From Gammaproteobacteria bacterium (lineage in GTDB: Bacteria; Pseudomonadota; Gammaproteobacteria; Competibacterales; Competibacteraceae), in assembly GCA_024235135.1 (NCBI GenBank), contig JACKMZ010000007.1:1-64000 (forward strand): a stretch of DNA of 64,000 bases. The letters are read 5' to 3'. This document shows positions 43,256 to 52,509 of this stretch, piece by piece. The translations under genes were made by a program, and so were the position numbers. How positions within the stretch are numbered: the first letter of the stretch is position 1; each line of letters opens with the position of its first letter. The notes under the pieces are model-generated. The model saw only the letters and a program-made list of their open reading frames with translations. It was not told where the DNA came from and made no database searches.

Positions 43256-45143
43256 ACCCGATTCGGCCCGGACAGGCCAATGGGCGCCGGCCAACACGGC
43301 CTTTGCCCGCATCCGTCGGGGCGACCGGATATTCATCGGCACCGCCTGCGGCGAACCCCACTATCTGGTAAACGCCCTGGTGGATTACGTCACGGCGAAC
43401 CCGGACGCTTTCTACGACACCGAAATATTCCATGCCTGGACCTTGACGCCTCCCCGCTACATCGAGCCGCGTTACCACGGTAATTTCCGCGCGAACGCGT
43501 TGTTCATCGGCAATAACGACCGGGCCGCCGTCAACCGGGGATTCGCCGATTACACACCGGTCTTGCTATCGCAGGTGCCGGAACTGTTCCAACGCCGTTT
43601 ATTGCCGCTGGACGTCGCCTTGATCCAGGTATCGCCGCCCGATCCCCACGGCTTTCTGAGCCTGGGAGTCAGCGTCGATATTACCCGTCAGGCGGTGGCC
43701 AGCGCCCGTCTGGTCATCGCTCAAGTGAATGCGCGGATGCCGCGCGTGCATGGCGACAGCTTCGTCCATCTGGAGGACGTGGACTATCTCGTCGGCCACG
43801 ATGAGCCGATTCTGGAATACGCGCCCCAGGCCCCCGACGCCATCGCACAGCGGATCGGCGAGTACGTGGCCCGCATCGTCGAGGACGGCGACACACTGCA
43901 GGTCGGCTATGGCAACATACCCAGCGCCATCCTGGCCAATCTGCGTAACAAACGGCATCTGGGCCTGCACACGGAGCTGCTGACCGACAGCGCCGTCGAA
44001 TTGCTGCGCACCGGCGTGATCGACAATACCCGCAAATCCCTGGATCGTGGCAAAACCGTCGCCAGCTTTTGCATGGGCACGCAGGCCAGTTACGCGTTTC
44101 TCCACGACAATCCGGCCATGGCATTCCGGCCCATCGACTACACCAACAATCCGCTGGTGATCGCCCGCCAGGAACGCATGGTCGCCATCAATCGCGCGCT
44201 GAGCATCGACCTGACCGGACAGGCGACGGCGGAATCCATGACCGGCGAAATCTTCTGCAACGGCATCGGCGGCTTGGTGGATTTCATGCGCGGCGCCATG
44301 CTGGCGCCCAAGGGCAAGGCCATCCTGACCCTGCCCTCGACCACCGAGGACGAAACCGCCTCGCGCATCGTGCCCTTTCTCGACAAGGGGATAGGCGTCA
44401 CCCTGAACCGCGGCGATATTCATTATGTGGTGACGGAATACGGCATCGCCTATCTACAGGGCAAGAACATCCGCGAGCGGGCCATGGAGCTGATCGCCAT
44501 CGCTCACCCGAAATTCCAGCCCTGGCTGATCGAGGAAGCGAAAAAAGCCAACCTGATCTATCGCGACCAGTTGTTCATCCCCGGCAAACGGGGCGAATAT
44601 CCCGCCGATCTGGAAACCTATCGGGTCACCCGTGGCGGCCTGGAGATCTTGCTTCGCCCCATCAAGATCAGCGACGAGCCGTTATTCAAGGAACTCGCCC
44701 ACGCGCTATCCGACCAAAGCCTTTATTTCCGCTTCTTCTCCAGCCGCACCGATTTTCCGCACGAGTTTCTGCAACGGCTGGTGGTGATCGATTACACGCA
44801 GAAAATGGCCATTCTCGCCACCCGTCAAGATCAGGGGCAGGAAGTGTTGCTGGGCGTGGGCCGTTATTATGTGGACAAGCAGACCCATAGCGCCGAACTG
44901 TATCTGGTGGTACGGGACGATTGTCAAAAACAGGGCATAGGACGCGAGATACTGGCCTATCTCACCGATCTGGCCAGAAAGCGCGGGTTGCTGAGTTTCA
45001 GCGCCGAAATCCTGCTGGAAAATCAGCCCGCCCTGATCTTGTTGCGGCATTTTTTCGAAGGGCAGGGCTTTACGGTGCGCAAGACGATCGAATCCGGTGT
45101 AGTCAATTTCGAATTCAAACTAAGGGAAAGCCACCATGGCTAA
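43248..45143 (+). CDS. Acetyl-CoA hydrolase/transferase fused to GNAT acetyltransferase
   Basis: A 631-residue two-domain protein. Residues ~15-440 are an acetyl-CoA hydrolase/4-hydroxybutyrate CoA-transferase (LQVGYGNIPSAILANL, GEIFCNGIGGLVDFMRGA, VTEYGIAYLQGKNIRERA). Residues ~465-625 are a GNAT domain (LRPIKISDEPLFKELAHALS, VVRDDCQKQGIGREILAYL with the acetyl-CoA loop QKQGIG). Such fusions could handle acyl-CoA and also acetylate a protein. ATG at 43248 lies in an 8-base overlap with DUF1461; a PaaI-type thioesterase start overlaps its stop by 8 bases, so this is one operon. Confidence 0.88.
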   Translation: MTEPDSARTGQWAPANTAFARIRRGDRIFIGTACGEPHYLVNALVDYVTANPDAFYDTEIFHAWTLTPPRYIEPRYHGNFRANALFIGNNDRAAVNRGFADYTPVLLSQVPELFQRRLLPLDVALIQVSPPDPHGFLSLGVSVDITRQAVASARLVIAQVNARMPRVHGDSFVHLEDVDYLVGHDEPILEYAPQAPDAIAQRIGEYVARIVEDGDTLQVGYGNIPSAILANLRNKRHLGLHTELLTDSAVELLRTGVIDNTRKSLDRGKTVASFCMGTQASYAFLHDNPAMAFRPIDYTNNPLVIARQERMVAINRALSIDLTGQATAESMTGEIFCNGIGGLVDFMRGAMLAPKGKAILTLPSTTEDETASRIVPFLDKGIGVTLNRGDIHYVVTEYGIAYLQGKNIRERAMELIAIAHPKFQPWLIEEAKKANLIYRDQLFIPGKRGEYPADLETYRVTRGGLEILLRPIKISDEPLFKELAHALSDQSLYFRFFSSRTDFPHEFLQRLVVIDYTQKMAILATRQDQGQEVLLGVGRYYVDKQTHSAELYLVVRDDCQKQGIGREILAYLTDLARKRGLLSFSAEILLENQPALILLRHFFEGQGFTVRKTIESGVVNFEFKLRESHHG

Positions 45144-45639
45144 TGACGACGAGCCACGCCGTTCCCGCCTGGTCACTTGGCAGAATCCCGCCCTCGCCAC
45201 CCAGGCCGGCCGGGCGCTGAGTGGCCTGGATTATCTGCTCGGCGTTCAGAACGGCTCGATTCCGGTTTCACCCTTCGGCAGGCTGCTGGATTACCGGATC
45301 GTCGAAGTCCGTCCTGGCCATGCGCGGCTGGAATTGGAACCCCAGGAGTTTCATTGCAATCCTACCGGTACGGTCCATGGCGGCGTCTTGAGCACCTTGC
45401 TCGATTCCGCGATGGGTTGCGCGGTACAGGCCACCCTGGCGGCGGGAGTCGCCTACGCGACCCTGGAAATGAAAACGAACTTCACCCGTCCGCTGCGTGG
45501 GAGCAGCCCGCCGGTCCGTTGCGAAGCCAAAACCGTGCACGCCGGCAGCCGCATCGTCACCGCCGAAGGCAAGGTGCTGGACGATCAGCATGTCCTTTAC
45601 GCGCACGGTTTGGCGACCTTCATGATTTTCAAAACCTGA
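45136..45639 (+). CDS. PaaI-type hot-dog acyl-CoA thioesterase
   Basis: A 167-residue single hot-dog domain with the PaaI signature EFHCNPTGTVHGGVLSTLLDSAMG (HGG motif and the following Asp), and TLEMKTNFTRPLRG. It should release CoA from aromatic or medium acyl-CoA. It starts inside the last codons of the CoA-transferase/GNAT gene. Confidence 0.88.
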   Translation: MANDDEPRRSRLVTWQNPALATQAGRALSGLDYLLGVQNGSIPVSPFGRLLDYRIVEVRPGHARLELEPQEFHCNPTGTVHGGVLSTLLDSAMGCAVQATLAAGVAYATLEMKTNFTRPLRGSSPPVRCEAKTVHAGSRIVTAEGKVLDDQHVLYAHGLATFMIFKT

Positions 45640-45675
45640 CCGGCGCCCACGCAGCCGATCCCTGGAGAGATGACC

Positions 45676-46122
45676 ATGGCTCGTGTACAACTCGATCTAC
45701 CTTCCCAATTCGCTTTCTCGACCGAAATCCCCTTGCAAGTGAACGACATCAACTTCGCCGGGCATCTCGGCAACGACAAGTTGATCGCCCTGCTGCAAGA
45801 AGCGCGGGCGCGATTCCTGGCCAGCCTTGGATTGGACCCGTCGGGCATGAAGGTATTCGGCGCGGGATTGATCATCGCCGACTCCGCCGTCGTCTATAAA
45901 TCCGAGGCGTTTTACGGCGAGACGCTGCGATTCGAAGTCGCCGCCACCGAGTTCAACCAATACGGGTGCGACATCGTTTACCGAGTCAATGACAAAGCCA
46001 GTAGCCGGGAAATCGCGCGGGCCAAGACCGGCATGGTGTTCTTCGATTATCAAAGCCGACGGGTGCGCCCCGTACCCGAGGATTTTCTAGCCCTCGTTCG
46101 GGACGGCTCGGTCATGGTCTGA
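45676..46122 (+). CDS. Acyl-CoA thioesterase (4HBT family)
   Basis: A 148-residue 4HBT-type thioesterase: QVNDINFAGHLGNDKLIALLQEARARFL, with Asp/His close to the classical D-x-(M/F)-GH pattern, and VYKSEAFYGETLRFEV. The start at 45676 puts GGAGAG at a good distance; ATG at 45670 is also possible. Second thioesterase of the same operon. Confidence 0.85.
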   Translation: MARVQLDLPSQFAFSTEIPLQVNDINFAGHLGNDKLIALLQEARARFLASLGLDPSGMKVFGAGLIIADSAVVYKSEAFYGETLRFEVAATEFNQYGCDIVYRVNDKASSREIARAKTGMVFFDYQSRRVRPVPEDFLALVRDGSVMV

Positions 46123-46153
46123 GCACGCTTGGCAACGGCGTCACCGGATCGCG

Positions 46154-46471
46154 ATGGAGACCCTGTTGATATTACTGATCTTGCTGGGTGTGCTGCTGTG
46201 GGTGTGGCAAGCCAGCCTGCGTGCGTGGGAAACGGCGCGGGCCGCGGCAACCCGCGCCTGCCGCACCAGTGCCGTACAACTTCTGGACGATACCGTCGCC
46301 CTGGATAGCCTGTGGCCACGCCGGGACCGAAGCGGCCGCTGGCAACTGGAACGCATCTACCTTTTCGAATTCACCGATACCGGTTCCACACGCCGCACGG
46401 GCCGGTTGATCATGGTCGGCAATGACGTGGAAGTCGTGCAGATGGAAGGCGGGGATTTGATCATTCCCTAG
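46154..46471 (+). CDS. DUF3301 protein
   Basis: A 105-residue DUF3301 protein with one N-terminal membrane helix (LLILLILLGVLLWVWQ), a conserved CRTSAVQLLDDTVAL and a C-terminal WQLERIYLFEFTDTG segment. Function unknown; common in gammaproteobacteria. Confidence 0.85.
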   Translation: METLLILLILLGVLLWVWQASLRAWETARAAATRACRTSAVQLLDDTVALDSLWPRRDRSGRWQLERIYLFEFTDTGSTRRTGRLIMVGNDVEVVQMEGGDLIIP

Positions 46472-46611
46472 AACGCGCGATTGACGATCCTCTGGACGAT
46501 CGTAGGAAGGCGTACTCCGCGATCCGTGTCGAAGCAACTCCTTTCCACGATCGGGGACGGACTATTGCCAACCCGCAACCGCCGTCAATGATACGTCCCC
46601 TCAGCTAAGGC

Positions 46612-46643
46612 TTGACCTGTGAGCGACACACAGCGCCTAAGAT
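46612..46643 (+). promoter_or_regulatory. MerR-type promoter upstream of the copper ATPase
   Basis: TTGACC (46612-46617) and TAAGAT (46638-46643) are separated by 20 bases, longer than the usual 17. The spacer holds the dyad CTGTG (46617-46621) / CACAG (46629-46633). Long spacers with an inner dyad are how MerR-family activators act; the MerR gene follows the ATPase. Confidence 0.55.
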
Positions 46644-46713
46644 GGTCGCCACCATCCTGGGAGTAAACCCCCCGGCTTGGATTCCAGCACTTGACCTTTC
46701 CGGAGTGTGGACG

Positions 46714-49320
46714 ATGAACGAAACTCAAACCCATTGTTGTTCTGGCCCCGTCGACGAGCGGCAGTTGAAAGACCCCGTCTGCGGCATGCGAGTCACCCCA
46801 AGAAGCCCCTTCCAGCACGAATCGTCGGGGAAAACCTACTACTTTTGCAGCGAACGCTGCCTGAATCGATTCGTGTCCTCGGCGGGGGGCCAGTCCCCGG
46901 ACATCGATCGACAGGCCGTGATCAAGGACCCTGTCTGTGGCATGACCGTCGCGCCCGGCGCAGGGATCACACACAGCCACGCCGGCAGGACCTATCATTT
47001 TTGCGGTCAGTATTGTCTGGATAAGTTCAAAGGCGAACCCGAGCGATACGCGGACGGTATTCCGGTCCCCGCCGTCCCTGCCGCGCAGGACACGATTTAC
47101 ACCTGTCCCATGCATCCCGAGATCCGCCAGCCAAAGCCAGGCAGTTGCCGGATATGCGGCATGGCCCTGGAACCGGAGAGGTTGTCCACCGGGATTCGGA
47201 AGACGGAATACATCTGCCCGATGCATCCGGAGATCGTTCGGGATGAACCCGGCGACTGCCCGATATGCGGCATGGCGTTGGAGCCCCGCCGCGTGACCTT
47301 GGAAGACGAAGAGAATCCCGAACTCAAGGATATGCTCCGGCGTTTCTGGATCAGCCTGACATTGACCGTTCCGCTGATGATCGTCGCCATGGGCCAACAC
47401 ATTCCCGGTGTTTCATTCGCCTGGCTGGGCTCGTCGCGCACCTTGCACGGGTTGGAATTTCTGTTGGCCACACCCATCGTGTTGTGGGGTGGTTGGCCCT
47501 TTTTCGTCAAGGGTGGGCAATCGGTGCGCCATCGCAGTCTGAATATGTTTACCTTGATCAGTCTGGGTGTGGCCGTGGCCTATGTTTACAGCCTCATCGC
47601 CGTACTTTTCCCATCGCTGTTTCCCGCTTCGTTCCGCGACGACCACGGTACGGTCGCCGTCTATTTCGAAGCCGCCGCCATGATCGTGACGTTGGTACTG
47701 CTCGGCCAAGTGATGGAACTCCGGGCCCGCCATCGCACCGGAGCCGCCATCCAGGCTTTATTGGGCCTGGCGCCCAAAACCGCCCGCCGCGTCAAGCCTG
47801 ATGGCGATGACGAAGCGGTGCCGCTGGATGACATTCAAGCCGGCGACCGGCTGCGTATCCGGCCGGGTGAAAAAGTGCCGGTCGATGGAATCGTGCGGGA
47901 AGGCCATAGCGCAGTGGACGAATCCATGGTCACCGGCGAACCGGTGCCGGTGGAGAAAAATCCCGGAGACCCGGTCATCGGCGCCACGGTGAACGGCACC
48001 GGCGGCTTGGTGATGGAAGCGCAACGGGTTGGCGCCGACACCCTGTTGTCCCAAATCGTGCAGATGGTGACGCAAGCGCAACGCAGCCGGGCGCCGATCC
48101 AGAAGCTCGCCGATCGCGTGGCGGGCTATTTCGTCCCGACCGTCGTGATAATCGCCTTGCTCACCTTCGTCGTTTGGGCCCTCCTCGGACCGCCTCCCGC
48201 TTTGAGCTACGCCCTCATCAACGCCGTGGCGGTGCTGATCATCGCCTGCCCCTGCGCGCTGGGTCTGGCCACCCCCATGTCGGTCATGACCGCCACCGGC
48301 AAGGGGGCCACGCTGGGAGTCTTGTTCAAAAACGCCGAAGCCATCGAAATCATGCGCCAGATCGATACCCTGGTAGTGGATAAAACCGGCACGCTAACCG
48401 AAGGCAAACCTCGTTTGACCTCGGTCATTCCCAGCGCGGCTGTGAACGAAACCACCTTGCTGCGGTTGGCCGCCACTTTGGAAAAGGGCAGCGAACACCC
48501 GCTGGCGGCCGCTATTACCGATGGAGCGCGGGAACGCAACATCCCGCTGGGCAACGTCGAAGGATTCGAATCCGTGACCGGCAAAGGCGTCACGGGCGAA
48601 GTGGATGGGCATCGGGTTGCCTTGGGCAATCACGCCTTGCTGCAACATTTGCACGTCGATCCAGGGCCGTTACTGGATGAAGCCGAACAGCGGCGTGGCG
48701 ACGGTCAAACCGTCATGTTTGTCGCCGTGGACGGACAAGCCGCCGGTTTGATCGGCGTCGCCGATCCCATCAAACCCACGACGGCGGACGCCATCCGGGC
48801 GCTCCATGGCGAAGGCGTGAATATCGTCATGCTGACTGGCGATAGCGAAACCACGGCGCGGGCGGTGGCTCGACGTCTGGGATTGGATCAGGTCATAGCC
48901 GGGGTGTTGCCCGAGCAGAAGGCGAAGAAAATCAAAGCGCTGCAACAGGAAGGCCGGCAAGTGGCGATGGCCGGCGATGGAGTTAACGATGCGCCGGCCC
49001 TAGCGCAAGCCCAAGTGGGCATCGCCATGGGCACGGGCGCCGACGTGGCCATGGAAAGCGCCGGTGTCACACTGGTCAAGGGCGATTTGACCGGCATTGT
49101 CCGCGCCCGGCAGCTCAGCCGAGCCACCCTGCGCAATATCCGCCAGAATCTGTTTTTCGCTTTCATTTATAATGCGTTGGGTGTCCCGATAGCCGCCGGC
49201 GTGCTGTACCCTTTCTTCGGCATTTTGCTATCGCCGGTCCTTGCGGCCGCCGCCATGAGTTTCAGTTCGGTTTCGGTGGTGGTCAACGCGCTGCGGCTGA
49301 ATCGGGCATCGATCGGATAA
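46714..49320 (+). CDS. copA: Copper-type P1B ATPase with two YHS and two heavy-metal-binding domains
   Basis: An 868-residue heavy-metal P-type ATPase. N-terminus has two YHS/TRASH-like units (DPVCGMRVTPRSPFQHESSG and DPVCGMTVAPGAGITHSHAG, each closed by FC..xxC) and two CPMHPEIxxxxPGxCxICGMAL heavy-metal-binding units instead of HMA domains. The core has CPC in IIACPCALGLATP, DKTGTLTEGKP, HP in EHPLAAA and GDGVNDAPAL. CPC indicates Cu+ (or Ag+) export. ATG at 46714 has GGAG upstream; a MerR-type promoter precedes it and the regulator follows. Confidence 0.9.
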   Translation: MNETQTHCCSGPVDERQLKDPVCGMRVTPRSPFQHESSGKTYYFCSERCLNRFVSSAGGQSPDIDRQAVIKDPVCGMTVAPGAGITHSHAGRTYHFCGQYCLDKFKGEPERYADGIPVPAVPAAQDTIYTCPMHPEIRQPKPGSCRICGMALEPERLSTGIRKTEYICPMHPEIVRDEPGDCPICGMALEPRRVTLEDEENPELKDMLRRFWISLTLTVPLMIVAMGQHIPGVSFAWLGSSRTLHGLEFLLATPIVLWGGWPFFVKGGQSVRHRSLNMFTLISLGVAVAYVYSLIAVLFPSLFPASFRDDHGTVAVYFEAAAMIVTLVLLGQVMELRARHRTGAAIQALLGLAPKTARRVKPDGDDEAVPLDDIQAGDRLRIRPGEKVPVDGIVREGHSAVDESMVTGEPVPVEKNPGDPVIGATVNGTGGLVMEAQRVGADTLLSQIVQMVTQAQRSRAPIQKLADRVAGYFVPTVVIIALLTFVVWALLGPPPALSYALINAVAVLIIACPCALGLATPMSVMTATGKGATLGVLFKNAEAIEIMRQIDTLVVDKTGTLTEGKPRLTSVIPSAAVNETTLLRLAATLEKGSEHPLAAAITDGARERNIPLGNVEGFESVTGKGVTGEVDGHRVALGNHALLQHLHVDPGPLLDEAEQRRGDGQTVMFVAVDGQAAGLIGVADPIKPTTADAIRALHGEGVNIVMLTGDSETTARAVARRLGLDQVIAGVLPEQKAKKIKALQQEGRQVAMAGDGVNDAPALAQAQVGIAMGTGADVAMESAGVTLVKGDLTGIVRARQLSRATLRNIRQNLFFAFIYNALGVPIAAGVLYPFFGILLSPVLAAAAMSFSSVSVVVNALRLNRASIG

Positions 49321-49439
49321 GTCTGTGATAAATCTGGCGCCCTGACCGGGATGCCGTCCGGCCAGTGGCTCGTAACCCCTGCGTCGCCGAACCAACTGAT
49401 TTACTTCCTTACTTTTGCTGGAAACAGGGAGCCCAACCG

Positions 49440-49898
49440 ATGACCGAACACTACGTTAGGCGACCATCTCAGCCGGTGCGTCCAACCGGGCTGGCAATGA
49501 CGGTCGCCACGCTGGCTCGTCGTGCCGCGGTGACGCCGGATGTCATCCGTTATTACGCGCGCATCGGTCTGCTCCACCCGACACGCGACAAGCAAAACGG
49601 CTACAAGCTGTTCAGCGACCAAGACGTCAAGCGGCTGAGCTTCATCCGCAAGGCCCGCAGCCTGGGTTATCGTCTCTCGGAAATCGCCGAGATACTGGGA
49701 GAAGCCTCGCAAGGACGCTCACCTTGCCCCAGGGTTCGGGACATCATCCGCCAGCGCATCGAGGAAAACCGACGACGTTTGGACGAACTGGTCGCCTTGC
49801 AGGAGCGTATGGAGCAGGCTTTGGCGACCTGGAACGATCTTCCCGATGGGGCGCCGGATAGCCAGAGCGTGTGCCATTTAATCGAGTCGGATAGATAA
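49440..49898 (+). CDS. MerR-family metal-responsive regulator
   Basis: A 152-residue MerR protein: HTH TVATLARRAAVTPDVIRYYA, RIGLLHPTRDKQNGYKLFSD and the helix KARSLGYRLSEIAEIL, then a dimerisation coiled coil (IEENRRRLDELVALQERMEQ). Cys residues in GRSPCPRVRD and SQSVCHLIES could bind the metal, as in copper/zinc-type members. It most likely drives the promoter before the copper ATPase. ATG at 49440, GGGAG upstream. Confidence 0.85.
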   Translation: MTEHYVRRPSQPVRPTGLAMTVATLARRAAVTPDVIRYYARIGLLHPTRDKQNGYKLFSDQDVKRLSFIRKARSLGYRLSEIAEILGEASQGRSPCPRVRDIIRQRIEENRRRLDELVALQERMEQALATWNDLPDGAPDSQSVCHLIESDR

Positions 49899-49900
49899 GC

Positions 49901-50488
49901 GTGACACGAATGACCCCATGGTTACCGCGGACCGGAATAGTCTGCTTGACGAGTCTCCTGTTGGTCTCGCCCTGGGCCAACGCCGAATCCCCCGTTATCG
50001 CCGAACAGTCGGGACAGTCGCCTAAAGCGTTGTCCGACCAGGAAATCGCGGGCTATCGGGCCGGCGAGGGCATGGGGATGGCCTTGGCGGCGGAACTCAA
50101 TCACTACCCCGGTCCCCGGCACGTCCTGGATTTGGCCGATGATCTCCATCTTGACCCGCAACAACGCGATGCCGCCCAGCGGCTTTTCGACGAAATGCGG
50201 GCACAGACCCAACCTTTGGGCAACGCGCTGATCACAAAGGAAAAAGAACTGGATCAACTGTTCGCAACGCAGACCGTCACCGACGAATCCCTGCGGCGTC
50301 TGACTCAGGAAATCAGTGCCCTACAGGGCCAATTGCGTTACCTGCATCTGCACGCTCATTTGCGGATGCGGGAACTGCTGACGGCCGAACAACGCCAAGC
50401 CTACGAGACGTTGCGGGGCTATGCCGCGCCGCCCGAACCTTCCGCGCATGACGCTCATCATCATCAGCACGGCGCCGCCCACCCCTAA
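49901..50488 (+). CDS. Spy/CpxP-like periplasmic protein with His-rich tail
   Basis: A 195-residue exported protein: signal peptide (LTSLLLVSPWANA), a helical body and the LTAEQRQAYETL (LTxxQ-type) motif, then a C-terminal HDAHHHQHGAAHP tail that could bind metal. GTG at 49901 or ATG at 49910 is the start, only a few bases after the MerR stop. Likely a metal- or stress-related chaperone/sensor made with the copper system. Confidence 0.72.
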   Translation: MTRMTPWLPRTGIVCLTSLLLVSPWANAESPVIAEQSGQSPKALSDQEIAGYRAGEGMGMALAAELNHYPGPRHVLDLADDLHLDPQQRDAAQRLFDEMRAQTQPLGNALITKEKELDQLFATQTVTDESLRRLTQEISALQGQLRYLHLHAHLRMRELLTAEQRQAYETLRGYAAPPEPSAHDAHHHQHGAAHP

Positions 50489-50645
50489 ACCGGCCTGGCC
50501 TGCCCGTTCACATTGCTCGGCGGCCCCGCCAAGACACTGTCCCACGGCAAGGCCGGACCCCCTGTTTGTGGTACGATAATCCCTGTCTGATGCGGCCTAA
50601 AGCCGCCTGATAGTTAAAGAAACCTCCACAAAAGGGCGAATAACC

Positions 50646-51683
50646 ATGATAGGAACGATAGGCACGACGATTACCGAGTTCATTATCGCGGAGCAGCGTC
50701 GCTTCGCTGGAGCGACCGGGGATTTCACGTCGTTGATCAATGACATCGTCATCGCCTGCAAAACCATCGCCAGCGCCGTCAAATACGGCAAGCTTTCGGC
50801 GATGGATGTATTGGGAAGCACGGACACGGAAAATGTTCAAGGCGAAAAGCAGAAGAAGCTGGATGTCATTTCCAACGATCTTTTTATCAAGCGCAACGAG
50901 TGGTCCGGCTATGTAGCCGCCATGGCGTCCGAGGAAATGGATGGGGTTTATCACCTGCCCAAGCAGTTTCCTCGCGGCAAGTACCTGCTGGTTTACGATC
51001 CCCTGGATGGCTCCTCGAATACCGAAGTCAACGGCGCCATCGGGACGATTTTCTCGATTCTGCGGCGGCCGGGAAACGCTGAGGGCGAGCCCGATGCCAA
51101 GGAGTTCATGCAACCCGGCACCCAGCAGATTTGCGCCGGCTACGCGCTGTATGGACCTTCCACCATGATGGTGTTGACCAGCGGTTTCGGCGTCAATGGT
51201 TTTACCCTGGATCAGCGTATCGGCGAATTCATACTCAGCCATCCCGATATGCGCATTCCAGAGGACACCAACGAGTTCGCCATCAACGCGGCCTATACGC
51301 GGTTTTGGGACCCTCCGATGAAACGCTACATGGACGAGTGCCTGGCGGGTAAGGAAGGACCGCGCGACAAGGATTTCAACATGCGTTGGGCGGGCGCCAT
51401 GATTGCCGACGTGCATCGTGTGTTGAGTCGTGGCGGCATCTTCATGTATCCCATGGATCGGAAAATGCGCGCCAAGGGCGCCACCGGCAAGCTGCGACTG
51501 CTCTACGAAGCCAACCCGATGGGCTTCATCGTCGAACAGGCGGGCGGCGCCGCATCGACCGGCACGGAGCGCATTCTGGAGATACAGCCGCATGATCTGC
51601 ATCAACGCTGCCCGGTGATCATGGGTTCCAAGAACGAAGTCGAGCGCGTGGTTTCTTACCACAAGGAATTCGCACAGGCTTGA
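50646..51683 (+). CDS. fbp: Fructose-1,6-bisphosphatase, class I
   Basis: Dephosphorylates fructose-1,6-bisphosphate to fructose-6-phosphate in gluconeogenesis. 345 residues; metal and phosphate motifs YDPLDGSSNTEVNG, FDL-type GDFTSLINDIV and the C-terminal EANPMGFIVEQAGGAAS are intact. AmpD begins 6 bases after its stop. A non-homologous class III enzyme is encoded 9 kb away (59939-61915). Confidence 0.95.
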   Translation: MIGTIGTTITEFIIAEQRRFAGATGDFTSLINDIVIACKTIASAVKYGKLSAMDVLGSTDTENVQGEKQKKLDVISNDLFIKRNEWSGYVAAMASEEMDGVYHLPKQFPRGKYLLVYDPLDGSSNTEVNGAIGTIFSILRRPGNAEGEPDAKEFMQPGTQQICAGYALYGPSTMMVLTSGFGVNGFTLDQRIGEFILSHPDMRIPEDTNEFAINAAYTRFWDPPMKRYMDECLAGKEGPRDKDFNMRWAGAMIADVHRVLSRGGIFMYPMDRKMRAKGATGKLRLLYEANPMGFIVEQAGGAASTGTERILEIQPHDLHQRCPVIMGSKNEVERVVSYHKEFAQA

Positions 51684-51689
51684 TCGCCC

Positions 51690-52256
51690 ATGCGCATCGA
51701 TAAGGCCACAGGGCACTTGCTGGAAGCCCGGCAAACGCCTTCCCCGAATTGTGACGAGCGGCCGCCCGGCACCGCCATCGATTTGCTGGTGGTGCACGGA
51801 ATCAGCCTGCCACCGGGACAGTTCGGCGGACCTTGGATCGACGCTTTGTTCACCAACACGCTAGACCCTTCGGCCCATGCGTATTTTCAGGAGATTGCGG
51901 GACTGCGTGTTTCAGCCCATGCCCTGATCCGCCGTACGGGCGAAGTGGTCCAGTACGCGCCGTTTCCGCTGCGGGCCTGGCACGCGGGATTTTCCCGTTT
52001 TCAGGGCCGGGAGCGTTGCAACGATTTCAGTATCGGCATCGAATTGGAAGGAACCGATACCCGGCCTTACACGGATATCCAATACGAAACGCTGGCCGCG
52101 CTCGCCGCGGCCTTGCAAGCCGTTTATCCGGCCATCACGCCGGAACGGATCGTCGGTCATGCCGACATTGCCCCTGGCCGAAAAACCGATCCGGGACCGG
52201 CCTTCGACTGGAACCGTTTATGGAGTTTGCTGGCCGTAGCGCGCACGCTCGCTTAG
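51690..52256 (+). CDS. ampD: 1,6-anhydro-N-acetylmuramyl-L-alanine amidase
   Basis: Cytosolic zinc amidase that recycles cell-wall anhydromuropeptides. 188 residues with zinc ligands in LLVVHGISLPPGQFG (first His) and VGHADIAPGRKTDPGPAFDW (second His and Asp), and the AmpD-typical RDCNDFSIGIELEG-like stretch. Start ATG 51690, close behind fbp. Confidence 0.93.
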   Translation: MRIDKATGHLLEARQTPSPNCDERPPGTAIDLLVVHGISLPPGQFGGPWIDALFTNTLDPSAHAYFQEIAGLRVSAHALIRRTGEVVQYAPFPLRAWHAGFSRFQGRERCNDFSIGIELEGTDTRPYTDIQYETLAALAAALQAVYPAITPERIVGHADIAPGRKTDPGPAFDWNRLWSLLAVARTLA

Positions 52257-52308
52257 CCGGACCTTCGAAGGGATTCCCATGACGGACTCGACCTTAAGGT
52301 ATTGATCC

Positions 52309-52509
52309 ATGAACGCCATCGTATTGCGCAATCTGATTATCGAAGAAATCCGCCGCGTACCCGATGCGGATCTGGCGGATTTACATCAGTGGATACGGCA
52401 GTTCCGTCTGCGTACGGAACGCTCTCCCACATTCGACACTTCTTTACCGGCGCCCGGCAACTGGGATTCCCTGGCCGATCAGATATTCAATCAGACGCAT
52501 ATCCGGTGA
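52309..52509 (+). CDS. Small protein, 66 aa, unknown
   Basis: Not recognised. MNAIVLRNLIIEEIRRVPDA, then DLADLHQWIRQFRLRTE and a Ser/Pro/Asp-rich end. The helical, charged N-terminal half and a stop only 3 bases before the next region recall antitoxin-like small proteins, but no toxin partner follows. A modest ribosome site (AAGG) lies upstream. Confidence 0.45.
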   Translation: MNAIVLRNLIIEEIRRVPDADLADLHQWIRQFRLRTERSPTFDTSLPAPGNWDSLADQIFNQTHIR

